Origin: Porphyromonas canoris
Lineage (GTDB): Bacteria > Bacteroidota > Bacteroidia > Bacteroidales > Porphyromonadaceae
Direction: 5' to 3'
NCBI RefSeq assembly: GCF_000769115.1
Contig: NZ_JQZV01000013.1
Location: 773,027-837,026 of the forward strand
DNA: 64,000 bases
Shown here: in pieces, positions 1 to 8,904 of the stretch
Layout of the letters: every line of letters starts with the position of its first letter
Position numbering within the stretch: the stretch's first letter is position 1
Notes under the pieces: generated by a model
What the model saw: only the letters and a program-made list of their open reading frames with translations
Databases searched by the model: none
Told to the model about the DNA's origin: nothing
Position numbers and translations under genes: made by a program

Positions 1-7
1 TATTTTG

Positions 8-412
8 TCGGCTTAACGTGTTTAATTTTTCAATGAACACGTTTAGTGATTTCATTAAACACGTTTACCGGATTCGATTAACGTGTTTAGAATTTTTAGT
101 TAATCGGTTGGTTATTAGTGCTTTATCTGTTTTGTGGTCGATTTTGCCGATTTTACCCGATTTTCCTCGTTGTGTTTTGTTTACATTTCTGCGGACTTAT
201 TTTGATCTTTATTAACTCGAATTTGGGGCTTCAATTCGATCACGAGGAAAAAGTTTTCAAATTCGCGATATTTTGTAATCATTTCATGGTGAGTTTGTTA
301 TCGGTGTTATCCTGAAATTTTTAGGAGATTTCCTGTTTTGACGACTTCATTTTTCGGGACCTTTTCGCTCTTCATTTTTATATAAAAATACCATCTCCAA
401 AGCCTCTTTTTT
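8..412 (+). repeat. ~405-bp dispersed element, copy A (upstream of aspS)
   Basis: This stretch aligns almost without gaps to the reverse complement of 18623-19026. The first ~125 bp are close to 87% identical by eye. The middle is strongly diverged but stays in register, with shared islands such as ATTAACNCGAA and a CAAATTC block. The far end shares CATTTTTATATAAAA. Its first part holds four AACRYGTTTA motifs starting at 15, 36, 58 and 80, so 21-22 bp apart, in alternating orientation. No convincing protein is encoded. The copy ends about 200 bp before the aspS start and points toward it. A shared ATTTRYTCAGAAYAT block at 455-469 (18554-18568 in copy B) suggests the homology may run further. 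Confidence 0.8.
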
Positions 413-610
413 ATGTCGATTTTTACGTCTAAAAAAGACCGGTTTAATTCGATCATTTGCTCAGAATATTTGAGATACAGATTGGAGAAAAAAGCAGAGT
501 TTGTAAGAGATTTAATACAAAAGAAATCTACAAATAATACAGAGATTTTATGTACTTTTGTGGAAGTGTAAAAACTATGAGACAAGTAATAGATTAACAG
601 AATAAATATC
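413..610 (+). promoter_or_regulatory. aspS upstream region with candidate -7 box
   Basis: The gap between element A and aspS holds TACTTTTG at 553-560, which fits the Bacteroidota -7 consensus TANNTTTG and would start transcription roughly 45 bp before the aspS ATG. No TTG is seen at the expected -33 distance, so the call is tentative. Together with element A the whole of 1-610 has no convincing gene. Confidence 0.35.
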
Positions 611-2374
611 ATGCTTAGAACAGAGACTTGCGGAAGTCTGAGACTTCAAGATGCAGGAAAAGAGGTTACTCTTGCCGGTTGGGTACAGAGAGTACGTACT
701 ATGGGAGGGTTGGTTTTTGTCGATCTCAGAGACAGATATGGCATTACTCAGCTGACTCTCAATGGAGAAAGAGATAACAATCTAAAGGAACAGGCAGAGC
801 ATCTTGGGCGAGAGTTTGTGATACAGGCTCGTGGAGTAGTCATAGAACGTGTGTCTAAGAACAAAAACATCCCGACGGGGGAGATCGAGATAGATGTTAA
901 GGAGATCAAGATACTGAACAAAGCAGCCACTCCACCCTTTACCATCGAAGATGATACAGACGGAGGAGACGATCTTCGGATGAAGTATCGCTATCTCGAT
1001 CTAAGAAGAAACGCAGTGAGAAAGAACCTCGAACTTCGTCATAAAATGACTATCGAGGTGCGAAAATATATGGACTCGCTTAACTTCTTGGAGGTTGAGA
1101 CCCCGGTACTTATCAAGTCCACTCCGGAAGGGGCAAGGGATTTTGTGGTGCCTTCACGTATGAACGAAGGAGAGTTTTATGCTCTGCCACAATCTCCACA
1201 GACATTCAAGCAGCTTCTTATGGTCAGTGGTTTCGACAGATATTTCCAGATCGTGAAGTGTTTTAGAGACGAAGACCTGCGTGCCGACAGACAGCCGGAG
1301 TTTACACAGATAGACTGTGAGATGAGCTTTGTAGAGCAGGAAGATATTCTTCAGACCTTTGAAGGGCTTTCCAAACATCTTTTCAAGAATATTCTCGGAG
1401 TAGAGCAGACAGAGAGCTATCCTCGTATGTCTTGGCACGATGCCATGAAATATTACGGCTCGGATAAGCCAGACATCCGCTTCGATATGAAGTTTGTAGA
1501 GCTGGATAACATCTTGAAAGGACACGGATTCAGCGTCTTTGACAATGCCGCATACATAGGAGGTATTTGTGTGGAAGGCAAAGCATCCATGACAAGAAAG
1601 GAGATAGACAGCCTGACAGACTATGTGAAGCGTCCGCAGGTTGGGGCTAAAGGTATGGTATATGCCCGTGTGGAAGCGGACGGATCCGTAAAGAGCAGCG
1701 TAGATAAGTTTTATACTCCGGAAGTGCTTCAGCAGCTGAAGAGGGAGATGAATGCCAAAGAGGGAGACTTGATCCTGATTTTGAGTGGAGATGATATCAT
1801 GAAGACGAGAGAACAGCTTGGTGAACTTCGTCTTGAAGTGGCGCGTCGGATCGGACTCATGGACCCGAATAAGTATGCTTGTCTTTGGGTTGTGGACTTC
1901 CCTCTATTGGAGTGGGATGAAGATACCAAGAGGTTCTATGCTAAGCACCACCCGTTTACATCTCCAAAACCGGAAGATATATCTCTTCTCGATTCCGATC
2001 CGGGCGCTGTTCGTGCAAATGCTTACGACATGGTCATAAACGGAGTAGAAGTGGGTGGCGGTTCTATAAGAATATACGACTCCGAGCTTCAGAAAAAGAT
2101 GTTCAAAGTGCTTGGCTTCTCGGATGAGCAGGCTCAATATCAATTCGGTTTCCTTATCAATGCCTTCAAATATGGGGCTCCTCCTCACGGCGGTATAGCA
2201 TACGGATTGGATAGATGGGTTTCTATCTTTGCCGGTCTTGGCAGTATAAGAGACTGTATCGCATTCCCTAAAAATAACTCAGGAAGAGATGTCATGATAG
2301 ATGCTCCTTCGATCATAGATAATGCACAGCTGGAAGAGCTTTGTTTGCAGGTCTGTATTCCTCAGAAGAAGTAA
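611..2374 (+). CDS. aspS: Aspartyl-tRNA synthetase
   Basis: Class II aminoacyl-tRNA synthetase that charges tRNA(Asp) with aspartate in the cytoplasm. The 587-residue length is normal for the bacterial form. An N-terminal OB-fold anticodon-binding domain (about residues 1-105) is followed by the catalytic core. Motif 2 is seen as [16 protein letters not shown], and motif 3 as GLDRW in the C-terminal part. The GAD insertion typical of bacterial AspRS lies between them (about 280-400). The start ATG fits the conserved MLRTETCG opening. It is the first gene of a (+) run with Nif3, which starts 12 bp after its stop. Its long upstream region carries element A, shared with argS. Whether the enzyme is discriminating or also charges tRNA(Asn) is not decided here, but a separate asnS is present in the window. 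Confidence 0.97.
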   Translation: MLRTETCGSLRLQDAGKEVTLAGWVQRVRTMGGLVFVDLRDRYGITQLTLNGERDNNLKEQAEHLGREFVIQARGVVIERVSKNKNIPTGEIEIDVKEIKILNKAATPPFTIEDDTDGGDDLRMKYRYLDLRRNAVRKNLELRHKMTIEVRKYMDSLNFLEVETPVLIKSTPEGARDFVVPSRMNEGEFYALPQSPQTFKQLLMVSGFDRYFQIVKCFRDEDLRADRQPEFTQIDCEMSFVEQEDILQTFEGLSKHLFKNILGVEQTESYPRMSWHDAMKYYGSDKPDIRFDMKFVELDNILKGHGFSVFDNAAYIGGICVEGKASMTRKEIDSLTDYVKRPQVGAKGMVYARVEADGSVKSSVDKFYTPEVLQQLKREMNAKEGDLILILSGDDIMKTREQLGELRLEVARRIGLMDPNKYACLWVVDFPLLEWDEDTKRFYAKHHPFTSPKPEDISLLDSDPGAVRANAYDMVINGVEVGGGSIRIYDSELQKKMFKVLGFSDEQAQYQFGFLINAFKYGAPPHGGIAYGLDRWVSIFAGLGSIRDCIAFPKNNSGRDVMIDAPSIIDNAQLEELCLQVCIPQKK

Positions 2375-2386
2375 TAAAAGATTCGG

Positions 2387-3493
2387 ATGATTGTTACTGT
2401 TCAAGATGTTTGTCGTGCCATAGAGGGGGTTTTTCCACTCCCTTTGCAGGAGTCTTACGACAATAGCGGACTGCAGGTGGGCATCCCTTCTGATCGGGTG
2501 ACGGGCGTACTTCTGACCCTTGATGTTACGGAGCAGGTGGTGGAAGAGGCTATAAAGAAAGGATATAACTTTATTTTGGCGCATCATCCTCTTCTGTTCA
2601 GAGGGCTGAAGAGGATTACCGGAGCCACGTACGAGGAACGAGCCGTCGTACTTGCTTTACGAAATGGTATAGCAATCTATGCAGCCCACACGAACTTGGA
2701 CAATCATCCCGACGGGCTTAACCACTATTGGGCGAAAGAGTTGGGGCTCGTAAATCTTCGTCCCGTTCTTCCTATGGAGGGGCAGTACTGTAAAGTGCAG
2801 GTTTATGTGCCGCAGTCTCATGCTCAAAAAGTTCGTGAAGCTATGGCAGAGTCCGGTTGGGGGAAGCAGGGGTTGTATGATGTCTGCAGCTTTACCCATA
2901 CAGGAGAAGGACGTTTTAGAGCACTTGATGGAGCGAATCCGTTCTGTGGTTCTCCGGGGGAGATTCACACCGAGCCGGAAGAGGCAATATCTACGGTGGT
3001 ACCACGAATATTTCTGCATGAAGGAGTAAAAAGAATAAAGGCGGTGCACCCTTATGAGGAGGTTGCTATGGATATCTTGCCTCTTGAGACATCTTTTTCT
3101 TCTTATGGAGCAGGTATCGTGGGAGATTTTCCCGAAGAAATGCCCCTTGAAGAGGTTTGGAATTTGCTGAAAAGCAGTAATGAGAACATAAAGCAGATAG
3201 CTCATTCCCATCCGATTAAGACAAAGATTCGGAAGGTTGCGCTTTGTGGAGGTAGCGGTGCATTCCTGTTAAAGCACGCCATACGTGCCAATGCTGATAT
3301 TTTTATCACCGGAGAGGCAAAATATAACGATTATCTGGACGCAAAAGAGAGCATCGTCTTGGCAACGATAGGGCATTATGAATCCGAAATGATTGCATTG
3401 AAATGCTTTAAGGAGGTAATATCACAGAAATTCAGTAACTTTGCACTCTGTTTCTCAGAAAGAAATCAAAATCCGATTCACTATATACATTAG
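2387..3493 (+). CDS. Nif3-like dinuclear metal center protein
   Basis: Member of the Nif3/YqfO/YbgI family, cytoplasmic proteins that bind two metal ions. Their biochemical role is poorly settled; some are reported as GTP cyclohydrolase I type 2 homologues. At 368 residues it is the long form, with a YqfO-like insert (about 130-235) between the two Nif3 halves. The metal ligands are visible in HHPLLFRGLKRI (about residue 64) and near the C-terminus in GEAKYNDYLDAK and IGHYESE. It follows aspS by 12 bp and precedes a zinc-ribbon protein by 10 bp. The Nif3/zinc-ribbon pairing is a recurrent neighbourhood in Bacteroidota, which suggests a shared but unknown task. Confidence 0.88.
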   Translation: MIVTVQDVCRAIEGVFPLPLQESYDNSGLQVGIPSDRVTGVLLTLDVTEQVVEEAIKKGYNFILAHHPLLFRGLKRITGATYEERAVVLALRNGIAIYAAHTNLDNHPDGLNHYWAKELGLVNLRPVLPMEGQYCKVQVYVPQSHAQKVREAMAESGWGKQGLYDVCSFTHTGEGRFRALDGANPFCGSPGEIHTEPEEAISTVVPRIFLHEGVKRIKAVHPYEEVAMDILPLETSFSSYGAGIVGDFPEEMPLEEVWNLLKSSNENIKQIAHSHPIKTKIRKVALCGGSGAFLLKHAIRANADIFITGEAKYNDYLDAKESIVLATIGHYESEMIALKCFKEVISQKFSNFALCFSERNQNPIHYIH

Positions 3494-3503
3494 TAATATA
3501 TAC

Positions 3504-4259
3504 ATGGCCAAGAAAAAAGTAGAACAAGAGATAAGCATCGAGGAGAAACTGAAGGTGCTTTATGATCTTCAGGACGTAATGTCTGAGGTTGACCGTATTC
3601 GTATTCTTCGCGGAGAGCTTCCGATAGAAGTTCAAGAGCTTGAAGATGAAATCGCAGGCCTTCAAACCAGACAGTCTAAGTGCGAGGCAGACATTGCAGA
3701 GATTAAGAAAATCATTGCTGACAGAAAGGTGCGGATCAAAGAAGCACAGACAGCGATTGAAAAATATACTGCTCAGTTGGACTCTGTTCGGAACAATCGA
3801 GAATATGAGAGCTTAACCAAAGAGATTGAGTATCAGTCTCTTGAGATTCAGTTCTTGGAAAAGAAGATTGGAGAAGATGAAGGTGTGATCAAGCATATCA
3901 AGTCGGTCTTGGAAGAGATCATGGAGGTTGTTTCTGAACGAAGCAAAGATCTTGAAGAAAAGAAAGGCTTGTTGGATGAGATAGTCTCGGAAACCAAAGT
4001 GGAAGAAGAGAAACTTAGAGAGAAGGCATCCAAGTTGGAGACAAAGTTGGATGAGAGACTTTCCAAAGCATTCAAGCGTATCCGCAAATCTGCCAGAAAC
4101 GGATTGGCTGTATCAACAGTAGATAGAGAGTCCTGTTCGGGTTGCTTTAACAAGATTCCTCCTCAAAAACAGCTTGAGATTAAGACTCGAAAGAAAGTTG
4201 TGGTTTGCGAGTACTGCGGGCGCATCTTGGTAGATAAGAATCTTGGAGAAGAGAAGTAA
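3504..4259 (+). CDS. Coiled-coil zinc-ribbon protein (C4-type, CT398-like)
   Basis: A 251-residue protein made of a long charged coiled coil (about residues 10-190, rich in Glu/Lys/Leu) followed by a C-terminal zinc ribbon. The four zinc-binding cysteines are visible in CSGCFNKIPP and CEYCGRIL. This architecture matches the C4-type zinc-ribbon/CT398 family, proteins of unclear function that may act as nucleic-acid-associated scaffolds. A longer reading from 3441 would overlap the Nif3 stop. The ATG at 3504 (MAKKKVEQ) is the better start and leaves a 10-bp gap to Nif3. It is likely co-transcribed with Nif3. Confidence 0.8.
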   Translation: MAKKKVEQEISIEEKLKVLYDLQDVMSEVDRIRILRGELPIEVQELEDEIAGLQTRQSKCEADIAEIKKIIADRKVRIKEAQTAIEKYTAQLDSVRNNREYESLTKEIEYQSLEIQFLEKKIGEDEGVIKHIKSVLEEIMEVVSERSKDLEEKKGLLDEIVSETKVEEEKLREKASKLETKLDERLSKAFKRIRKSARNGLAVSTVDRESCSGCFNKIPPQKQLEIKTRKKVVVCEYCGRILVDKNLGEEK

Positions 4260-4372
4260 GGTTTTCTCTTTGTGATACTCTTTACTTGATTTTTCCTCAC
4301 TTCTCGAAGGGGAGAGGGAAGATTGGCTTTTAGATTGTAATTATTGTCGTTTATATTCCTGCAGGTCTTACT

Positions 4373-5722
4373 ATGCAAATAGATCTGAAATCGTATGTTA
4401 TGGAGCGCACTTCCGATATTTTACCGGAAGGTGCTACCATAGTTGTTGGTCTTAGTGGTGGTTTGGACTCCATGGTTCTAACCCACTTATTGAATGCGGC
4501 CGGTTACAATCTTATTATAGCCAATTGTAATTTTCAGCTTAGAGGCAAAGAGTCGGAACGAGATGCAGCTTTTGTGCGTGATGTCTGCGCAGAACGTTGG
4601 TCTAATCACCGTTTTTTCTACATGGTGTTTAATACACAAAAGGTAGCAAAAGAGAAAGGTATTTCCATCGAAATGGCTGCCCGGGATCTCCGCCATGCGT
4701 GGCTGAAAGAACTAAAAGAGACCTATGGGGCAGAAGCGATAGCCCTTGGACATCATCACACTGACCAAGTAGAGACGATCCTTCTAAATCTGATTAGAGG
4801 AACAGGAATCAGAGGTCTTTTGGGAATGGAAGAGTGGAGATCTCCTATTTTGCGTCCTCTTTTGGGAATAAAAAAAGAGCAGTTGAGAGCGTATGCGAAG
4901 CTTCATTCCATACCATCCATAGAAGATTCTTCTAATCATCAGCCTATCTACAAGAGAAATAAGGTCAGACTGGAGCTGTTACCCTTGCTTAAAGAGTTTA
5001 ATCCATCGATAGAAGACACGTTATTCAAGAGTGTAGATTACTGGAAGGAAGAGCATCTTGCTTTTCAGAAGTCCTATTTGGATTTTGCAAAGGTTGCAAT
5101 TACACGCTTCGGGCAGAGGTTAGATATGCACAAACTTGTGATAAGCACTTCTCCTGCTGCCTTTTTACATGAGTATCTTTCGGACTATAATTTTTCATCT
5201 GAAGTTATCGCGGATATTTTAAGAGAGCCTATGCTTTCGGGACGTCGTTTTTTCAATAGAGACTTGTCTTATGAGGCCGAACTCTTTAGAGGCGCGCTCT
5301 ATCTCTCTCCTGCCAATGCGGAAAGAGAGTTTAAGATAACAATACCCAAAGTCAATGGCTCTTGGCACGTAGGAAAAGGTACTATTGCTGCTTCGTTTCT
5401 CGATGTCGAGGAAGTCGGAGCATACGATAAAGGATGTTTATATCTGGATGCGGATACAATTCCGGAGACACTCGTTCTCCGTACCGTAGATACCAAAGAC
5501 TCTTTTTCTCCCATGGGGATGAGGGGACGAAAGGAAGCAACGGACTTTCTTAAAGATCATGGAGTACCCAATATTTTCAGACCCAATTATTTGGTAATAG
5601 AAGCTGTGGGAGAGGTATTGGGAGTTTTGCCCTTTAGAGTCGCAGATTCCGTCAAGATCCGTCCTAATACACGGAAAGTTTTCTGCCTCAAATGGGAACA
5701 TCCTTGTCATTCCGATAGATAA
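4373..5722 (+). CDS. tilS: tRNA(Ile)-lysidine synthetase
   Basis: TilS converts C34 of the tRNA(Ile2) anticodon into lysidine using ATP and lysine, so that the tRNA reads AUA. The PP-loop ATP-pyrophosphatase signature SGGLDSM lies at about residues 29-35, followed by the conserved GHHHTDQVETILLNLIRGTG segment in the N-terminal domain. The C-terminal part (about 370-449) ends in the basic TilS C-domain (RVADSVKIRPNTRKVFCLKW). Length 449 is normal. There is a 113-bp gap after the zinc-ribbon gene, so it may have its own promoter, though none is clear. The gene ends before a 339-bp gap. Confidence 0.95.
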   Translation: MQIDLKSYVMERTSDILPEGATIVVGLSGGLDSMVLTHLLNAAGYNLIIANCNFQLRGKESERDAAFVRDVCAERWSNHRFFYMVFNTQKVAKEKGISIEMAARDLRHAWLKELKETYGAEAIALGHHHTDQVETILLNLIRGTGIRGLLGMEEWRSPILRPLLGIKKEQLRAYAKLHSIPSIEDSSNHQPIYKRNKVRLELLPLLKEFNPSIEDTLFKSVDYWKEEHLAFQKSYLDFAKVAITRFGQRLDMHKLVISTSPAAFLHEYLSDYNFSSEVIADILREPMLSGRRFFNRDLSYEAELFRGALYLSPANAEREFKITIPKVNGSWHVGKGTIAASFLDVEEVGAYDKGCLYLDADTIPETLVLRTVDTKDSFSPMGMRGRKEATDFLKDHGVPNIFRPNYLVIEAVGEVLGVLPFRVADSVKIRPNTRKVFCLKWEHPCHSDR

Positions 5723-6061
5723 TAAGAGGTTTTTAATTGATTCCGATCCTCGTATCCACCTCTGAATATTGTATAAGTCGCATTTTTAATCTACCTTTGC
5801 GCAGAACAAAATTCCTTAGAGCTTCTTTCCGAATAACCTTTTATCTTCTAAATTCCTGTTTTAAGGACTGAAAGTTGGAAAGATTCTCTGTTTTGTTTTT
5901 ATCTTATTTGGTCTTTTTCCGGACCGAGTGTTTTCTTTTCATTTTTAGTTTTGTACGTTTTCCTTTGTATCTAAGGAAATCCGATTAGAAGTTCATACAT
6001 CAAATTACTATAAACCGATACTCTTCATTCTTTTGCGGATGGAGATGAGATTAAAATAAGT
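5723..6061 (+). other. Intergenic region: long rho leader
   Basis: A 339-bp gap between tilS and rho with no plausible gene. It contains one good promoter (5769-5799), leaving an untranslated leader of about 255 nt. The leader is rich in T and C with few G, for example around 5890-5980. That would suit Rho loading and autogenous control as known for rho leaders in other bacteria, but this is inference. Confidence 0.55.
5769..5799 (+). promoter_or_regulatory. Promoter of rho (Bacteroidota -33/-7)
   Basis: TTG at 5769-5771 and TACCTTTG at 5792-5799 are 20 bp apart, matching the Bacteroidota sigma-ABfr consensus (TTG, 19-21 bp, TANNTTTG). Transcription would start near 5806. Confidence 0.6.
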
Positions 6062-8185
6062 ATGTCACAGAATTACAATATTTCTCAACTTGAGAAAATG
6101 TCGCCGGAGCAGTTGCAAGAGGTGGCAAAGTCCATGGATATTCCCAATGCGGAGAGTGCCACTCAGCAGAATCTTATATACTCCATATTAGACAAGCAAG
6201 CCGTAATGATGGCGGCGAAATTGCAGGGGAAAGATTCGGCAAAACAGCCCAACGGAGCCGGAAATACGGCTCAAGCCAAGCGCAAAAGAGGGCGTCCCAA
6301 GAAGGAAGAACAGCAAGCCGAAGCGGCGGAAGAAAGAAAAGAGAAGCCTTCTGCTCAGACCCCGGAGGGAGCAAAAGATCCTGTGGGAGGAGCATCTGCA
6401 AAGAAGGCGGAAGAGGGCAAGTCTCAGAAGTCTCACATCAAGCTCGTACCCTCTCAAAAGGGAAAAAAGGAGCAGGAGCAACCCGTATCTTCTGCTACTC
6501 CGTCAACCGATAATAACGCAGCAACAAGAGAGATTTCCAAGAATATCAGGCTGGTTCCTCGTGCGGAAGAAAACAGACAGCCAACCTCGGAGGAAGTAAA
6601 ATCTCTGCCTGCGAGACCGGACTCACATATCAAGATTGTATCTCCATCCGGCTCTCCAAAGAAGATTTCCGAGCCATCGCAGGAGAACGGAGTGCAGAAG
6701 AATCTCCTTTCGGAGCACCCGGAAGAATCATCAAGAGAGGAGGAGGTAAAGCCGGCGGAGGCATCGCAGGGAGCTTTTGTGTTCAAAAATCCGAAAGCCA
6801 ACAACTCTCTGCTTGGAGAGATGATGCCTCTCATCTCTACTCCCAACCCGCAGAAGAAGCAGCAGGAGAACAAGAAGAAACAGCAGAATGGCCAATCGGC
6901 GGGCGCACCTCTGAATGGGGCGAATGCCGAAGCAAAGGATCACAAAGCCGTTCAGTCCGTGGCGAAAGGTGTAAAAGCCACTCCCATGGTTCTTCCTGCC
7001 CCTCATCAGCAGTCCGGCAAGAAGAGCGCTCTGCTCACGGATGCCTACTACGACTTTGGCGAGGCGCTCGTCATGAGCGGTGTTTTGGAAGTGATGAGTG
7101 AGGGCTTCGGCTTCATACGCTCGGCGGACTACAACTATCTCTCTTCTCCCGATGACGTCTACGTTTCTCCTCAGCAGGTCAAGTATTACGGATTGAAGTC
7201 GGGCGACGTCATCGAAGGCGTCGTAAAAGCACCGAAAGATGGCGACAAGTTTTTCCCTCTTGCCACGGTCAAGGGCATCAACGGCTGCGACCCGTTGAAG
7301 GTGAGAGACCGCGTTCCGTTCGACCACCTGGTGCCACTTTTCCCGACGGAGAAGTTCAACCTGGAAGCACCCAAGTCCCCAAAAGTTTTCGACAAGATCG
7401 GCACGCGCATCGTAGACCTGTTCTCTCCCATCGGTAAGGGTCAGCGAGGCTTGATCGTGGCTCAGCCAAAGACCGGTAAGACGATGCTGCTCAAAGATAT
7501 AGCCAATGCCATTGCGTACAATCACCCTGAGGTCTACATGATTGTGCTGCTCATAGACGAGCGTCCCGAAGAGGTAACGGACATGCAGAGGAGCGTCAAT
7601 GCGGAGGTGATTGCTTCCACATTCGATGAGCCGGCAGACCAGCACGTCAAGATTGCGGAGATTGTCCTGAACAAAGCGAAGCGACTCGTGGAGTGCGGGC
7701 ACGACGTGGTCATTCTTCTCGACTCCATCACCCGTCTGGCACGTGCTTACAACACCGTTCAGCCCGCATCCGGAAAGGTCTTGACCGGTGGGGTGGAAGC
7801 GAATGCGCTCCAGAAGCCCAAAAGATTTTTCGGTGCCGCGCGCAATATCGAAGGGGGAGGGAGTCTCACCATTTTGGCTACGGCACTCACCGAGACCGGC
7901 TCCAAGATGGACGAAGTGATCTTCGAGGAATTCAAGGGAACGGGCAACATGGAGCTTCAGCTCGACAGGCGTCTTGCCAACAAGCGCATCTTCCCGGCGG
8001 TGGACATCTTGGCGTCCAGCACAAGGCGCGACGACCTGCTCCAGGACGACCTCACGCTCAACAGAATGAGAATCATCCGCCGCATGGTCGGGGAGATGAA
8101 CTCCATAGAGGCGATGGAGCAGATAAAGAGCAACATGGAGCTGACGTTGGACAACAGGAGCTTCCTCGAAAACATGAACGATTAG
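6062..8185 (+). CDS. rho: Transcription termination factor Rho, long-insert form
   Basis: Hexameric RNA-dependent ATPase that ends transcription. A short Rho N-terminal helical domain (about 1-45) is followed by a long low-complexity, Lys/Glu/Pro/Gln-rich insert (about 55-325). The cold-shock-type RNA-binding domain begins near residue 335 ([15 protein letters not shown]). Walker A is AQPKTGKT (about 467) and Walker B is [13 protein letters not shown]. Length is 707 residues against about 420 in E. coli. The insert is known in Bacteroidota Rho and is probably disordered. From about 6.3 kb the gene is richer in G+C than the genes before it. It ends in a strong intrinsic terminator and faces mutS2 across a repeat array. 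Confidence 0.96.
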   Translation: MSQNYNISQLEKMSPEQLQEVAKSMDIPNAESATQQNLIYSILDKQAVMMAAKLQGKDSAKQPNGAGNTAQAKRKRGRPKKEEQQAEAAEERKEKPSAQTPEGAKDPVGGASAKKAEEGKSQKSHIKLVPSQKGKKEQEQPVSSATPSTDNNAATREISKNIRLVPRAEENRQPTSEEVKSLPARPDSHIKIVSPSGSPKKISEPSQENGVQKNLLSEHPEESSREEEVKPAEASQGAFVFKNPKANNSLLGEMMPLISTPNPQKKQQENKKKQQNGQSAGAPLNGANAEAKDHKAVQSVAKGVKATPMVLPAPHQQSGKKSALLTDAYYDFGEALVMSGVLEVMSEGFGFIRSADYNYLSSPDDVYVSPQQVKYYGLKSGDVIEGVVKAPKDGDKFFPLATVKGINGCDPLKVRDRVPFDHLVPLFPTEKFNLEAPKSPKVFDKIGTRIVDLFSPIGKGQRGLIVAQPKTGKTMLLKDIANAIAYNHPEVYMIVLLIDERPEEVTDMQRSVNAEVIASTFDEPADQHVKIAEIVLNKAKRLVECGHDVVILLDSITRLARAYNTVQPASGKVLTGGVEANALQKPKRFFGAARNIEGGGSLTILATALTETGSKMDEVIFEEFKGTGNMELQLDRRLANKRIFPAVDILASSTRRDDLLQDDLTLNRMRIIRRMVGEMNSIEAMEQIKSNMELTLDNRSFLENMND

Positions 8186-8242
8186 TCTGCAATATGATCC
8201 GCCGATGTCCCGAATCTTCGTTTCGGGCATCCGCCAACGAAC

Positions 8243-8285
8243 AAAAAGTTCCCGGTGCCGCATCTGTTGGCGCCGGGAACTTTTT
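8243..8285 (+). terminator. Rho-independent terminator after rho
   Basis: A 17-bp arm at 8243-8259 (AAAAAGTTCCCGGTGCC) pairs with 8269-8285 with only one G-T wobble, with a 9-nt loop. The T-run at 8281-8285 closes it. The A/T symmetry makes it usable in both directions, so it may also stop transcription coming from the mutS2 side. Confidence 0.9.
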
Positions 8286-8425
8286 CATTTCTCCCAGCTC
8301 TGTCCTGTGTCGCCACAAGCCGGACGGGGATGCTTTTTCTGCTTTTTGATCTTAAAAGTCGCCCTCTCCGAAAACAGCTTTAATACTCAGGCATTTAGCC
8401 GCTTTCGGGAAGCATGAAAAATTCC

Positions 8426-8777
8426 TTACCTACGAAAATATTTTTTCTTACCTACGGAAATTTTTTTTCTTACCTACGGAAATTTTTTTTCTTACCTACG
8501 AAAATTTTTTTTCTTACCTACGAAAATATTTTTTCTTACCTACGGAAATTTTTTTTCTTACCTACGAAAATATTTTTTCTTACCTACGGAAATTTTTTTT
8601 CTTACCTACGGAAATTTTTTTTCTTGGCCACGGAAATTTTTTTTCTTGGCCACGGAATTTTTTTTTCTTGGCCACAGAAATTTTTTTTCTTGGCCACGGA
8701 AATTTTTTTTCTTGGCCACGGAAATTTTTTTCTATGCCCATGAAAATTTTTTTCTATGCCCATAGAAATTTTTGCTC
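8426..8777 (+). repeat. 22-bp tandem repeat array, about 16 units
   Basis: Units start every 22 bp at 8426, 8448, 8470, 8492, 8514, 8536, 8558, 8580, 8602, 8624, 8646, 8668, 8690 and 8712. One T is lost before 8733, and the last full unit starts at 8755. Nine units read TTACCTACGG or TTACCTACGA, five read TTGGCCACGG or close variants, and two read TATGCCCAT. All are followed by a short A run, seven to nine T and a C. The three variants occur in separate blocks, so the array grew by block duplication. The + strand is pyrimidine-rich and poor in G. No flanking target-site duplication or coding role is evident. Confidence 0.95.
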
Positions 8778-8842
8778 TTCCGAACGGAAGGTTTTTTCTG
8801 TGTCTATAAGTATTGGGAGGTCTCCGAAAAAAGATTTTTGGG

Positions 8843-8855
8843 GCTTGTCGCAAGC
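8843..8855 (-). terminator. Possible weak terminator after mutS2
   Basis: GCTTG (8843-8847) and CAAGC (8851-8855) form a 5-bp hairpin. On the minus strand it is followed by CCCAAAAATCTTTTTT. The stem is too short to be convincing. Confidence 0.3.
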
Positions 8856-8904
8856 TCTTTCGGAAGAGGGTAAGGAGCCGGGAAAGAGGGTAGAAGAGAG
8901 AGGA

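Larger units (their letters stand above)
8186..8904. other. Convergent rho/mutS2 intergenic region
   Basis: A 719-bp gap between two genes read toward each other. It holds the rho terminator (8243-8285), about 130 bp with no clear feature, the 22-bp repeat array (8426-8777) and a weak hairpin near the mutS2 end. Stop-free frames run through the array on both strands (for example 8414-8743 + and 8602-8853 -). These are a by-product of the repeat, since its 22-bp unit read in three frames contains no stop codon. They are not called as genes. Confidence 0.7.

Noticed and set aside
18-315. Short frames at 18-215 and 118-315
   Set aside because: They lie inside the repeated element, whose other copy does not keep them open, and their composition is only AT-rich Phe/Leu/Ile.
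307-612. 101-codon minus-strand frame upstream of aspS
   Set aside because: It overlaps the aspS promoter region and element A, and is not recognisable as any protein.
6731-8263. 510-codon minus-strand frame opposite rho
   Set aside because: It is the shadow of the G+C-rich rho gene, extending into its terminator; the rho protein is unmistakable.
8414-8743. 109-codon frame through the 22-bp array (and minus-strand frames at 8602-8853)
   Set aside because: The repeat unit has no stop in the frames involved, so open frames arise automatically. The composition (Phe/Leu/Tyr or Lys/Arg repeats) and lack of a promoter or conserved start argue against a gene.
8426-8777. CRISPR array
   Set aside because: Units are contiguous with no unique spacers, and no cas genes are nearby. 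The same holds for the 21-bp arrays.
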